Below, in pieces: positions 26,034 to 34,698 of a stretch of DNA of 64,000 nt (position 1 is its first letter; the number at the start of each line of letters is the position of its first letter). The translations under genes were made by a program, and so were the position numbers. Origin of the DNA: Alteromonas gilva (lineage in GTDB: Bacteria; Pseudomonadota; Gammaproteobacteria; Enterobacterales; Alteromonadaceae); the NCBI RefSeq assembly GCF_028595265.1, contig NZ_JAQQXP010000001.1, positions 310,001-374,000 of the forward strand, written 5' to 3'. The notes under the pieces are model-generated. The model did no database searches. It worked only from the letters and a program-made list of their open reading frames with translations, and was not told the origin of the DNA.

Positions 26034-27186
26034 CTGGCCAGCAGCGCTCGTTGTCGCGCTAATGGGGTTGGTGTTGTCGGGATGTGTCGCAACTACCAGT
26101 AAACAACCCTTTGTGGTGAATGCGCGGGTGAGTAATGTATTGGAGCCTAATGCTGAGGTGGGTATTGTTACCTATTCGACTATTCAGGCCGCCATTAATG
26201 CTGCGCCGGCTGAGGCAAAAAACTGGACCATTGTAATTGGCGAAGGCCGCTATCATGAACGCGTGCTGATCGATAAGCCGGGCATTCGGTTAATTGGTGC
26301 GGGTAAGAACAACACCCGCATTACCTTTGACCGCTACGCCGGGCAGCCTGTGTCAGCGTACAACGAAGAAACCTGGGGTACCTTTCGCACCGCCGTTGTT
26401 GAGGTATTGGCAACGGATGTCAGCCTGTTTGACCTCACTATCGAAAATACCTTTGACTACCCAGGTGTTGACCGCCTGCCTAAGGGTCACCCCGATAAAG
26501 TAAAAGGCACTCAGGCTGTGGCACTTAAAATAGCGGAGCAGGCCGATCGTACTTTATTGCAGCGGGTGGCCTTGCTTGGCTATCAGGATACGTTGTACGT
26601 GCAGGGTGGGCGAACTTATGTTACCGACAGCGAAATACGCGGCCATGTGGACTTTATATTTGGTGATGGTAACGCGCTGTTTGAGTACGTTGACGTGATC
26701 TCGCGCCCACGTGCGCAGCCAATGACATTTACCGGTTACCTGACGGCGCCCAGTACGCTGCTGGATAACGCCTACGGTTTTACCTTTGTTAACAGTCGTA
26801 TGCTACGGGAGCCCGGGGTGCCTGATAATTCCGTGCCTCTTGGTCGTCCGTGGCACCCCACAACCACCTTTGACGACGGACGCTATGCCAACCCCTATGC
26901 GGTAGGCAAGGCGACCTTCATTAATACATTTATGGATGCTCACATTGCCGATGTGGGCTGGGGCTCCATGAGTGGCACAGCAAAAGACGGCTCGCGCAAA
27001 CGTTTTGACCCTCTCGACGATGCACGATTTAGTGAGTGGGGCAGCTATGGGCCCGGCGCTGTTGTTAACACCCAGCGCCCGCAACTCAGGGCGCAGGAGG
27101 TGGCGAATTACTCGGCTGAGCGTGTTTTAGAGGGCTGGCAGCCTCAGTTGCTACCGCGTCCCGTGCATAAAACAATGCAAAACTAA
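26023..27186 (+). CDS. Pectinesterase (CE8), lipoprotein
   Basis: A 387-residue pectin methylesterase with a lipoprotein signal (LVLSGC, Cys21). The CE8 motifs are GTQAVALKI (Gln164), GYQDTLYV (Gln188, acid/base Asp189), GHVDFIFGDG (nucleophile Asp210) and PLGRPWHP. It is larger than the CE8 protein at 14138 and resembles the enterobacterial outer-membrane PemB type. The ATG at 26023 gives a typical lipoprotein signal and overlaps the GH28 stop by 11 bases; an in-frame ATG at 26011 is possible. It is the last gene of the operon. Confidence 0.92.
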   Translation: MRFNWPAALVVALMGLVLSGCVATTSKQPFVVNARVSNVLEPNAEVGIVTYSTIQAAINAAPAEAKNWTIVIGEGRYHERVLIDKPGIRLIGAGKNNTRITFDRYAGQPVSAYNEETWGTFRTAVVEVLATDVSLFDLTIENTFDYPGVDRLPKGHPDKVKGTQAVALKIAEQADRTLLQRVALLGYQDTLYVQGGRTYVTDSEIRGHVDFIFGDGNALFEYVDVISRPRAQPMTFTGYLTAPSTLLDNAYGFTFVNSRMLREPGVPDNSVPLGRPWHPTTTFDDGRYANPYAVGKATFINTFMDAHIADVGWGSMSGTAKDGSRKRFDPLDDARFSEWGSYGPGAVVNTQRPQLRAQEVANYSAERVLEGWQPQLLPRPVHKTMQN

Positions 27187-27258
27187 GCGGCCTGATTGAG
27201 CACTTCGCGCAATGCGGGGTGCTGAACCTTATTCGCCCCTGGTACCCTTACCCGTACT

Positions 27259-27284
27259 AATGAAAAAAATTTCATTTTTTTTTT
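27259..27284 (+). terminator. AT-rich hairpin with T-run after the pectinase operon
   Basis: AATGAAA (27259-27265) and TTTCATT (27270-27276) form a 7-bp stem followed by eight T. The stem is AT-rich, so it is weak, but its position between the pectinase operon and the groES promoter is right. Confidence 0.45.
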
Positions 27285-27293
27285 AACAAACCC

Positions 27294-27322
27294 CTTGAGT
27301 TTGATTGGCGACTCCCCCATTT
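27294..27322 (+). promoter_or_regulatory. Sigma-32 (RpoH) heat-shock promoter of groESL
   Basis: CTTGAGT (27294-27300), a 14-base spacer, then CCCCATTT (27315-27322). This matches the RpoH consensus CTTGAAA-N14-CCCCATnT closely. It lies 120 bases before the groES start. No CIRCE inverted repeat is visible. Confidence 0.88.
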
Positions 27323-27441
27323 ATCCACGCAGTAACGATTTTACGGCTCACTTCGGGCCACACTAGGTAAAGAGTGCATAAATACTTGTGCATTCACTTA
27401 ACACTAAAATTGAATAGTTGATTTATTCAGGAGATTTGAAA

Positions 27442-27732
27442 ATGGCAATTCGTCCTTTACACGATCGCGTTATCGTCAAGCGCGCAGAGCAAGAAAGCAA
27501 ATCTGCTGGCGGTATCGTATTGACCGGTTCTGCGGCAGAAAAATCGACTCGCGGTGAAGTTATCGCTGTGGGCAACGGTCGCATTCTGGAGAATGGCGAA
27601 ATTAAAGCATTAGACGTAAAAGTCGGTGACACCGTTATTTTCAACGACGGTTACGGCGTTAAAACCGAGAAGCTGGACGATCAGGAAGTACTGATCATGA
27701 GCGAAAGCGACATTCTGGCAATCGTAGAATAA
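27442..27732 (+). CDS. groES: Co-chaperonin GroES
   Basis: A 96-residue protein that caps GroEL. It begins MAIRPLHDRVIVKR and contains the mobile-loop region (ESKSAGGIVLTGSAAEKSTR), the usual roof region and IFNDGYGVKTEKLDDQEVLI. The ATG at 42 in this block (27442) has CAGGAGA upstream; an upstream in-frame start at 27418 would precede the ribosome site. It is co-transcribed with groEL, 35 bases downstream, from the RpoH promoter. Confidence 0.98.
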   Translation: MAIRPLHDRVIVKRAEQESKSAGGIVLTGSAAEKSTRGEVIAVGNGRILENGEIKALDVKVGDTVIFNDGYGVKTEKLDDQEVLIMSESDILAIVE

Positions 27733-27767
27733 CAACCCGTTTAACCGAATAGAGAGGAAATTTAATC

Positions 27768-29420
27768 ATGGCAGCTAAAGAAGTACGTTTTGGTGATGAC
27801 GCCCGCACAAAAATGCTGAGAGGCGTTAACGTTCTGGCCAACGCAGTTAAAGTAACTTTGGGTCCTAAAGGCCGTAACGTAGTATTAGATAAGTCTTTTG
27901 GCGCTCCTACCATCACTAAGGATGGTGTATCAGTAGCCAAAGAAATCGAGCTGGAAGACAAGTTCGAGAACATGGGCGCCCAGATGGTAAAAGAAGTGGC
28001 GTCTAAAGCGAACGACGAAGCGGGTGACGGTACTACTACAGCAACCGTACTGGCCCAGTCTATTGTAACTGAAGGTTTAAAATCAGTTGCCGCCGGTATG
28101 AACCCGATGGATCTTAAGCGCGGTATCGACAAAGCCGTTATCGCTGCAGTTGAAGAACTGAAAAAACTGTCTACTGAGTGTGCCGACAGCAAAGCTATTG
28201 CTCAGGTAGGTACTATCTCTGCTAACTCTGACGCCGAAGTGGGCGACATCATTGCACAAGCAATGGAAAAAGTGGGTAAAGAAGGTGTTATCACAGTAGA
28301 AGAAGGCCAGGCCCTGCAAAACGAGCTGGACGTGGTTGAAGGTATGCAGTTTGACCGCGGTTACCTGTCTCCTTACTTCATCAACAACCAGGAAAGCGGT
28401 GCCGTTGAACTGGATAACCCTTACATCCTGTTAGTTGACAAGAAAATCTCTAACATCCGTGAATTGCTGCCAACCCTTGAAGCGGTTGCTAAAGACAGCA
28501 AGCCACTGCTGATCATCGCTGAAGACGTAGAAGGCGAAGCGCTGGCGACTCTGGTTGTTAACAACATGCGCGGTATCGTTAAAGTTGCTGCGGTTAAAGC
28601 TCCTGGTTTTGGTGACCGTCGTAAAGCGATGCTGCAGGATATCGCTATCCTGACTGGCGGTACCGTTATCTCTGAAGAGATTGGTCTGGAGCTGGAAAAA
28701 GTACAGCTGGAAGACTTAGGTACAGCGAAGCGTGTTGTTATCAATAAAGACAACACTACCGTGGTAGACGGTGCGGGTGAAGAAGGCGCTATCGAAGCAC
28801 GTTGCGAGCAAATCCGTGCGCAGGTTGCTGACTCAACTTCAGACTACGACAAAGAAAAACTGCAAGAGCGCTTGGCGAAACTGTCTGGCGGTGTAGCAGT
28901 CATCAAAGTCGGTGCAGCCACCGAAGTTGAAATGAAAGAGAAGAAAGACCGCGTAGAAGATGCCCTGCACGCAACTCGTGCTGCGGTTGAAGAAGGCGTA
29001 GTCCCTGGTGGTGGTGTGGCACTGGTTCGCGCTGCAGCTAAACTTGAAGAAATGACTGGTGACAACGAAGATCAGACTCACGGTATCAAGTTAGCGTTAC
29101 GCGCAATGGAGTCTCCACTGCGTCAAATCGCGTCTAACGCCGGTGCAGAAGCGTCTGTTGTTGTTAATGCTGTTAAAGGCGGTAGCGGTAACTACGGTTA
29201 CAACGCTGGCAACGACACTTACGGCGACATGCTGGAGATGGGTATCCTTGACCCAACTAAAGTAACCCGCTCTGCGCTGCAGTTTGCATCATCTATCGCG
29301 TCACTGATGATCACTACCGAAGCCATGGTTGCTGAACTGCCTAAAGACGAAGGCGGTGCCCCTGATATGGGTGGCATGGGCGGCATGGGCGGAATGGGCG
29401 GCATGGGCGGCATGATGTAG
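27768..29420 (+). CDS. groEL: Chaperonin GroEL
   Basis: A 550-residue HSP60 subunit. It carries the N-terminal KEVRFGDDARTKMLRGVNVL, the ATP-site motif GDGTTTATVLAQ, the apical-domain region and the C-terminal Gly-Gly-Met tail typical of group I chaperonins. AGAGAGGAAA precedes the ATG. It forms a double heptameric ring that folds proteins with GroES. The gene ends in a strong terminator. Confidence 0.99.
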   Translation: MAAKEVRFGDDARTKMLRGVNVLANAVKVTLGPKGRNVVLDKSFGAPTITKDGVSVAKEIELEDKFENMGAQMVKEVASKANDEAGDGTTTATVLAQSIVTEGLKSVAAGMNPMDLKRGIDKAVIAAVEELKKLSTECADSKAIAQVGTISANSDAEVGDIIAQAMEKVGKEGVITVEEGQALQNELDVVEGMQFDRGYLSPYFINNQESGAVELDNPYILLVDKKISNIRELLPTLEAVAKDSKPLLIIAEDVEGEALATLVVNNMRGIVKVAAVKAPGFGDRRKAMLQDIAILTGGTVISEEIGLELEKVQLEDLGTAKRVVINKDNTTVVDGAGEEGAIEARCEQIRAQVADSTSDYDKEKLQERLAKLSGGVAVIKVGAATEVEMKEKKDRVEDALHATRAAVEEGVVPGGGVALVRAAAKLEEMTGDNEDQTHGIKLALRAMESPLRQIASNAGAEASVVVNAVKGGSGNYGYNAGNDTYGDMLEMGILDPTKVTRSALQFASSIASLMITTEAMVAELPKDEGGAPDMGGMGGMGGMGGMGGMM

Positions 29421-29450
29421 TGCACCCATAAGCTTAACGCTTAAACCCAA

Positions 29451-29480
29451 AAGGCGCTCTTCGGAGCGCCTTTTTTGTTT
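29451..29480 (+). terminator. Rho-independent terminator of groESL
   Basis: AAGGCGCTC, a TTCG tetraloop, GAGCGCCTT, then TTTTGTTTT: a textbook terminator 30 bases after groEL. Confidence 0.95.
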
Positions 29481-29897
29481 TGGTGAGAGTATTTATTTGC
29501 CGCTTTTCAATAACCTCGCCCACTCTTCACATCTGACAAATAAGCATCGCATGGCTCTCAGCGACTGTTCGGTATTGGCTGCTCAAAAGTGTGGCGTCGC
29601 CCAGCCTTGAGGAAGAGCCCATTAAATTGATATTGTAAGAGTATACTGTGTTTAGTATCCGAGCTATATCTTCGGCTAATCCAGACAATAAGAGGGGCAA
29701 GTCAAAAGACAGGCCTGGGTTCACGCGCTGCGACTATTTGAGTTAATTTGTGTCGGGCGTTTACCTTACCCTTTGCAAGGCCGCCAAATGTTTCGTGATA
29801 GTTTATTTAACACTCCCTAACTAACTTACTATTTCAGGCGTATGAGCAGAGTTATATACTCAAGGCTTTCGGTTAATAGCCCAGTGGAATCTGTCGA
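29481..29897. other. Gene-free stretch downstream of groEL
   Basis: About 417 bases with no supported gene. A 65-codon minus-strand frame (29527-29724) starts with GTG, lacks a ribosome site and resembles no family I know. The promoter of the hydrolase gene at 29898 should lie at its right end. Confidence 0.5.
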
Positions 29898-30722
29898 ATG
29901 GCACAATGGAAATTCTTAAATAACGTTGTTTGTAAGCGAACAGTCCAATCATGGCTGATTATCTTGTTCGTATGGCCGGCTATTCCGTTTGTGGTTGTTA
30001 CGCTGGGTTTATTAGCATTTTCCTATTTTCCCTGGCCACTTACTTTCGACATCGATGCGCCGGTAGTCGCCGGGAATAAAGAAGAATTGATTATCTTAAT
30101 TCATGGTAAAGATGACAGCCCCGACACCTGGCCAACCGCCTTTGCAAAGGAACTTGAAAAATCAGTGTTAACCGATACCCAACAGGTAGTTACAGTAGAC
30201 TGGTATGAGTACTCAACCAACCTGTTCCGAAGCGCTAATAATGCCCGCAGGATAGGCCATCAACTGGCCGAAGTACTGCTGGAAAATAAGCAATTAAAGA
30301 AGGTTCATGTGATCGCACACAGCGCCGGCTCATTTATGGCGTATGGTTATTGTGAAATGTTAAAAGAAATCAACCCTGAGGTGTTAGTGCATACCACATA
30401 TCTTGACCCCTTAGGGCCATACAGTGGCTTTCAGTGGCATTATGGTACACAAAACTTTGGTTCTTGCGCAGACATCAGTGACGCCTACATTGACATCAAC
30501 GACAACGTCCCCGGCAGCAATGTGCCGGTAGAGCACACCCATACGTTTGATGTCAGCGCGCTAAGAGGTTTAGACAAAACATATCAGGGCACAGCGCATA
30601 TGTGGCCAGTACAATATTATCGCAGCGCCGTGATTAGCGGCCAGCTGCCGTTTTGGGAGCCGGGCGAGGAGGTGTTAGAACGCTATCCGCGGCGACAGCA
30701 GACGGTATTCGAAGGGCAATAA
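29898..30722 (+). CDS. Membrane-anchored alpha/beta hydrolase (lipase-like)
   Basis: A 274-residue protein with one strong transmembrane segment near residues 18-43 and an alpha/beta hydrolase domain behind it. LIILIHGKDDSPDTWPTAFA is the oxyanion strand, VHVIAHSAGSFMAYGY holds the nucleophile Ser (AHSAG), TTYLDPLGPYSG a likely acid Asp, and VEHTHTFD or TAHMWP the His. This arrangement resembles triacylglycerol lipase-like proteins, but the substrate is not evident. It stands alone between groESL and the aryl-polyene cluster. Confidence 0.75.
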   Translation: MAQWKFLNNVVCKRTVQSWLIILFVWPAIPFVVVTLGLLAFSYFPWPLTFDIDAPVVAGNKEELIILIHGKDDSPDTWPTAFAKELEKSVLTDTQQVVTVDWYEYSTNLFRSANNARRIGHQLAEVLLENKQLKKVHVIAHSAGSFMAYGYCEMLKEINPEVLVHTTYLDPLGPYSGFQWHYGTQNFGSCADISDAYIDINDNVPGSNVPVEHTHTFDVSALRGLDKTYQGTAHMWPVQYYRSAVISGQLPFWEPGEEVLERYPRRQQTVFEGQ

Positions 30723-30779
30723 AATCCAGGTGATTACGGCCAAAAAAAAGCGAGTTTTATCTGGCCGTACAGGACATTT

Positions 30780-31592
30780 TTAGTAGGTGTACGCTGGCAA
30801 CGGCAGTTTCAACATACCCTGTTGATACTGCTCAACCTCTTCGTCAGCCAGCTTTGCTTTGTTTTTTTCAGCATATTTGCGAAGTTTTCTGAAATCGCTG
30901 TTATCTTCGACCTGTTGCAATACTTGCTTATAGCGGGCTAAACCGGTGCTGCCAATGGCGTTTGTCAGCCATGCCAGCGTATCTATTTGCGCTTTGGTTG
31001 CTGCAGGGTAATTAAGCAATAAAGCCTCAGCGACAATGTCGGTGAGTGTCTGATCGACGGTTTTGGTGCTAACAATTTCTTTGGCTGCGCGTTTCAAAGA
31101 GGCGAGATCGCCTCTCAGCATAAGCTTTTTGAGGCGAGCCACCAGTTCTGATGTCGTTTCCTTTTCGAAAACGCCTTTTGGTAGCGTGTACATCCCTGCG
31201 ATGTATTGTTCCCCTTCTGCGCCTGGCAGGTTATCCAGTGCTTTTTCAGCGTGGCGCGCCAGTTTGTCGATTTTAGTGCTATTAACCACCTCAGAAAGTA
31301 CCCCATGGTAGCGGCCGTTTTCTGTTGATCCGATGGCCCGTGCCAGCCACGCCAGGGAATCGACCTCACTGGAATAAGCGTCAGGGTATTTCACCAGCAA
31401 AATTTCTGCGGCAATATCTGACAATTCGGGGTGCTTAATACCTTCTTTAAAAATACGCTGAGAGGCTGACTTTAGCTGACCTAAGTCACCGGATAGTAAC
31501 TGATCAGCTAATTGTTGCTGCTCGTCCGTAAATGCGCCCATGGCGCTGAAAGAAAGTAACACCGCCATAATGGCCGCACTCATTCGTCTCAT
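30780..31592 (-). CDS. Exported protein with internal duplication, unknown function
   Basis: A 270-residue protein with an N-terminal signal peptide (about residues 1-20). The mature part consists of two similar helical halves, residues about 27-139 and 149-266. Both contain a GDL-LK start, a YPAA/YPDA segment, the core motif DxLAWLxxAIGSTxxxRYxxVL, and a closing EQYxxGM-LP. The fold looks like HEAT-type helical repeats. I do not recognise a named family. It begins 57 bases after the ketoreductase gene on the same strand, so it may be the last gene of the aryl-polyene operon or an independent neighbour. Confidence 0.8.
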   Translation of the reverse strand: MRRMSAAIMAVLLSFSAMGAFTDEQQQLADQLLSGDLGQLKSASQRIFKEGIKHPELSDIAAEILLVKYPDAYSSEVDSLAWLARAIGSTENGRYHGVLSEVVNSTKIDKLARHAEKALDNLPGAEGEQYIAGMYTLPKGVFEKETTSELVARLKKLMLRGDLASLKRAAKEIVSTKTVDQTLTDIVAEALLLNYPAATKAQIDTLAWLTNAIGSTGLARYKQVLQQVEDNSDFRKLRKYAEKNKAKLADEEVEQYQQGMLKLPLPAYTY

Positions 31593-31648
31593 TGGAAACT
31601 CCTTTTCTTGAGAAAGCTCGATAGTTAAATGGCGGGGGACACCCTCGC

Positions 31649-32380
31649 CTAGTACATACCACCATTGACACTGATCACTTGTCGGGTGATATATTTTGCT
31701 TGATCAGATATTAAAAAGCCGATGGTATTTGCCACATCGTCTACATGGCCAAAGGTCCCGAGGGGGATCATTTTTTTGGCTTCGTCAGCTACTGCGCCTT
31801 CGATCATGCCTGTTTCGATTACACCTGGGGCAACACAATTGACCGTTATTTTACGTTTGCCCAGCTCAATGGCTAGCGCCTTGGTGGCCCCAACGATACC
31901 CGCTTTAGAGGCACTGTAGTTGGTTTGCCCCCGGTTGCCCATTAATCCGGATACAGAAGATAACGTAACAATTCGGCCACCCTGGCGTAAACGAATCATC
32001 GGCATAATGGTTGGCTGCAGAACGTTATAGAAGCCGTCGAGGTTGGTATGCACGACACTATCCCATTCTTCGCCGGTCATCGCCGGAAACGCGGTATCTC
32101 TGGTCACCCCAGCGTTACATACTACACCATAGTAAGCACCGTTTTGTTCAATATCGTTTTCGATGGCGGCCTTAGTACCGTCCCGGTCGGCAATATCAAA
32201 TTGTATCGTTACGGCTGTACCACCGCCCTGGATAATATCACTGGCTACCTGCTCGGCTGAGTCTTTACCACTGCGATAATGCACTGCAATCGCGTACCCT
32301 TGTTGTGCCAGTTTATAAGCAGTAGCTTTACCTATACCACTGCTGGCTCCAGTTACCAGAACTCTCTTTTTATCCGCCAT
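31649..32380 (-). CDS. Aryl-polyene 3-ketoacyl-ACP reductase (FabG-like)
   Basis: A 243-residue short-chain dehydrogenase. TGASSGIGKATA binds NADPH, NAG in VVCNAGVTRD is conserved, and the catalytic Ser-Tyr-Lys lies in LSSVSGLMGNRGQTNYSASK. It would reduce the beta-keto group after each elongation of the polyene chain, as ApeQ does in characterised clusters. It overlaps the exporter gene by 11 bases, so it is clearly part of that operon. Confidence 0.92.
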   Translation of the reverse strand: MADKKRVLVTGASSGIGKATAYKLAQQGYAIAVHYRSGKDSAEQVASDIIQGGGTAVTIQFDIADRDGTKAAIENDIEQNGAYYGVVCNAGVTRDTAFPAMTGEEWDSVVHTNLDGFYNVLQPTIMPMIRLRQGGRIVTLSSVSGLMGNRGQTNYSASKAGIVGATKALAIELGKRKITVNCVAPGVIETGMIEGAVADEAKKMIPLGTFGHVDDVANTIGFLISDQAKYITRQVISVNGGMY

Positions 32381-34682
32381 AATATCCTTTCTCGTATTGA
32401 TTCTGAACGTTATTAAACAGGCTGATCGCTGCTATAAAGTTAATTGTGTTACCAATGAGTACAATGCTACCGAATGCCTGAACAATTGGCATGGAGCTGA
32501 AAGCGAGTAGTCCAAACGACAATAAACTGGTCACCGCTGAAAGCAAAATTGCCTGATGAGTCGTCGCTTGTTGACCGGCCATCTCTTTGGCAAAAATAAT
32601 GTAATCCATGCCCAGGCCGAGCACCAAAAACAGCGCCATAATGTGAAAGACATTGAGCGATTGACCCATCGCGCTCACTATCGCAACAGCAATAAGGCTG
32701 GCCGAGGCGGGTATGAGCAACAGCATAACCGCTGATAATTTGCGATAGTAGACTGCGATTAAGAGGGCAATAAGCGCGTAAGCTAAAAACAGTAACTTTG
32801 TACCGGTTTCACGCTGTGCTTTTAGCGCCTTGCTGGCATTGGCCAGTGTATTTACATACTGCACGTTATCGATAGTCTTGCTGGCTGCTTCGATAGCTGG
32901 AAGATCGGCGCCTTTCCTGATCAACGCAAAGCTGTATATGCTGTTCTCATGCTCAAACCACAATGGCGGTAACGACGGCAAGTGCTCAAGTAATTCATTG
33001 AAGCGCAAAGTATTTCCAGCAGCGAATTGATAGTCACGTTTTATTTGCTTGATCACATCCGGGGCGAGGCCAATGGTTGCTGAGAAGCTATCCAGCGCAC
33101 CACCATCTTCATACAGCTTTGCTTGCAGAGCGTAATTGTTTAATTGTTGCTGAGGTGACTGGAAGTAGTCGGCCACGCTGGTAATGGCATGAGATTCGAC
33201 ATCTACTGCGGTCTTTATGGTATCCAACGCACTGAATATCGCCTCAGGGTTGTCACCCCGAATAAGTAAATAACGGCCAGGCTCATAAATTTGCGTTAAA
33301 TCTGCAATTTCCTGCTCCTGACTCAGCAGTGCCCCGGACACGTGAAAAAAACGCCTGGGATCGTCGTTGGTCTGAGGGTTTCCCGCATAGATATAGCCAG
33401 CGCAGACCGCGCTGACAATCAGGCCACCAACGCCCAATAAGCGAGGCCGCTGTGCGGTAACCCGCTGACATACATAAATGATGCGTTTTAACAGAGATTG
33501 CCGCGCTTCGATAGGGCGGCGTATAACCAGTGGGCCCAATAGCATTACGCTAAGCCACGCCATCGCAAGCCCGGAGCATGAAAACAACGCAATTTTCTTT
33601 AATATTACCAGATCCGATAAACTCAATGCTCCGTAGCCGACTAATGACGTGATCATGCTCAGCAGCATTGCCCGAAACAACACGTCAGCGTGACCAGGCC
33701 CTGAGACAGCTCGGTGCGCCAGGTGATGGTAAAAATAATGCAATGAGTAATCGACAACGATCCCGATAAGGCTGGCGCCAAAGACGATAGTCAGCACGTG
33801 AATTGAGCCAAACACCAGCGTGCTGGTAATCACGCCGAAACCCACACCAATTGCGATAGAAGTGAGCGACAGAAACAGCGGCAGCAAAGAGCGAAAAACC
33901 AGCATCATTAATAACAATACGCCAGCCACAGAGCCGACTGCAATCAGTTGAATATCGGCTTTGGCCGACTGGGCAGAGTCGACTGCAAAAAAGAACATGC
34001 CCGAACGTAATACGGTGACGTTATACTGCTGACTTATTTGATTCTCAATGGCCTGGATTTTGGCGTAAAGTACTTGCTGTGCCGACATGCCGTTGGGAAA
34101 TGTATCAAACATAACCGAAAAGGAAGCGGTTTCGAACTCTGTTTCTGTGCTTGCAGACGGGTCCCTTAGGTCGGGGGGGGCGATACTCGTCAGCAAATAA
34201 TCAGAAAACCAGCCGAGGGGATCCTGTTCAAAGGGAATAAGCCTGATCCCATCGCCAATCTGGTAGAGTTTTCTAAGGGCGTTGTCGGCGATTTGCTGTT
34301 GAGTGTTTGCGGTAAGTGCCTGGCGCTGATCAGCCGATAGCACATAAAACCGATAATCCGACAACACATCAAGATAGGCATTTTGTAAGGCGTCATCTTC
34401 AATAACACGTAATTCCGTCAGCGCATTGAGTTTAGCCTGCAGTGCGGTTTTACTGTTGGAGAGCGCTGTTTTATCGTCGCTCTTTATGACCACCACAAAG
34501 CGCTGACTAATATCGCGTGTTAAGTTGTCAACGGCCTTTTTTAAACCGGGTTCGTTAATTTTTGTCGGATTCAAATCATTAAGGTTTGTATCGATCTGAA
34601 AGTGCTGTGCATTCATTACAAAAATAACGGCGCAAACAAAAACAGCCAGTATAAATGTAAAGGGCAACAGTGCGTTTTTCAT
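32370..34682 (-). CDS. MMPL/RND-type exporter of the aryl-polyene cluster
   Basis: A 770-residue inner-membrane protein with an RND-like duplicated topology: one N-terminal transmembrane helix, a large periplasmic loop, a block of helices (about 245-400), a second loop, and a final block (about 620-760). Motifs GIVVDYSLHYFYHHLAHR and LGLGMDYIIFAKE contain the conserved Asp of MMPL-type transporters. Proteins of this kind are constant members of aryl-polyene clusters and are thought to move the lipidated pigment toward the outer membrane. It is flanked by the LolA-like and ketoreductase genes. Confidence 0.92.
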   Translation of the reverse strand: MKNALLPFTFILAVFVCAVIFVMNAQHFQIDTNLNDLNPTKINEPGLKKAVDNLTRDISQRFVVVIKSDDKTALSNSKTALQAKLNALTELRVIEDDALQNAYLDVLSDYRFYVLSADQRQALTANTQQQIADNALRKLYQIGDGIRLIPFEQDPLGWFSDYLLTSIAPPDLRDPSASTETEFETASFSVMFDTFPNGMSAQQVLYAKIQAIENQISQQYNVTVLRSGMFFFAVDSAQSAKADIQLIAVGSVAGVLLLMMLVFRSLLPLFLSLTSIAIGVGFGVITSTLVFGSIHVLTIVFGASLIGIVVDYSLHYFYHHLAHRAVSGPGHADVLFRAMLLSMITSLVGYGALSLSDLVILKKIALFSCSGLAMAWLSVMLLGPLVIRRPIEARQSLLKRIIYVCQRVTAQRPRLLGVGGLIVSAVCAGYIYAGNPQTNDDPRRFFHVSGALLSQEQEIADLTQIYEPGRYLLIRGDNPEAIFSALDTIKTAVDVESHAITSVADYFQSPQQQLNNYALQAKLYEDGGALDSFSATIGLAPDVIKQIKRDYQFAAGNTLRFNELLEHLPSLPPLWFEHENSIYSFALIRKGADLPAIEAASKTIDNVQYVNTLANASKALKAQRETGTKLLFLAYALIALLIAVYYRKLSAVMLLLIPASASLIAVAIVSAMGQSLNVFHIMALFLVLGLGMDYIIFAKEMAGQQATTHQAILLSAVTSLLSFGLLAFSSMPIVQAFGSIVLIGNTINFIAAISLFNNVQNQYEKGYYGG

Positions 34683-34698
34683 CAGTGATAAGGACCGG

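Noticed and set aside
29527..29724. 65-codon minus-strand frame after groEL
   Set aside because: It has a GTG start, no ribosome site and no recognisable family; probably chance.
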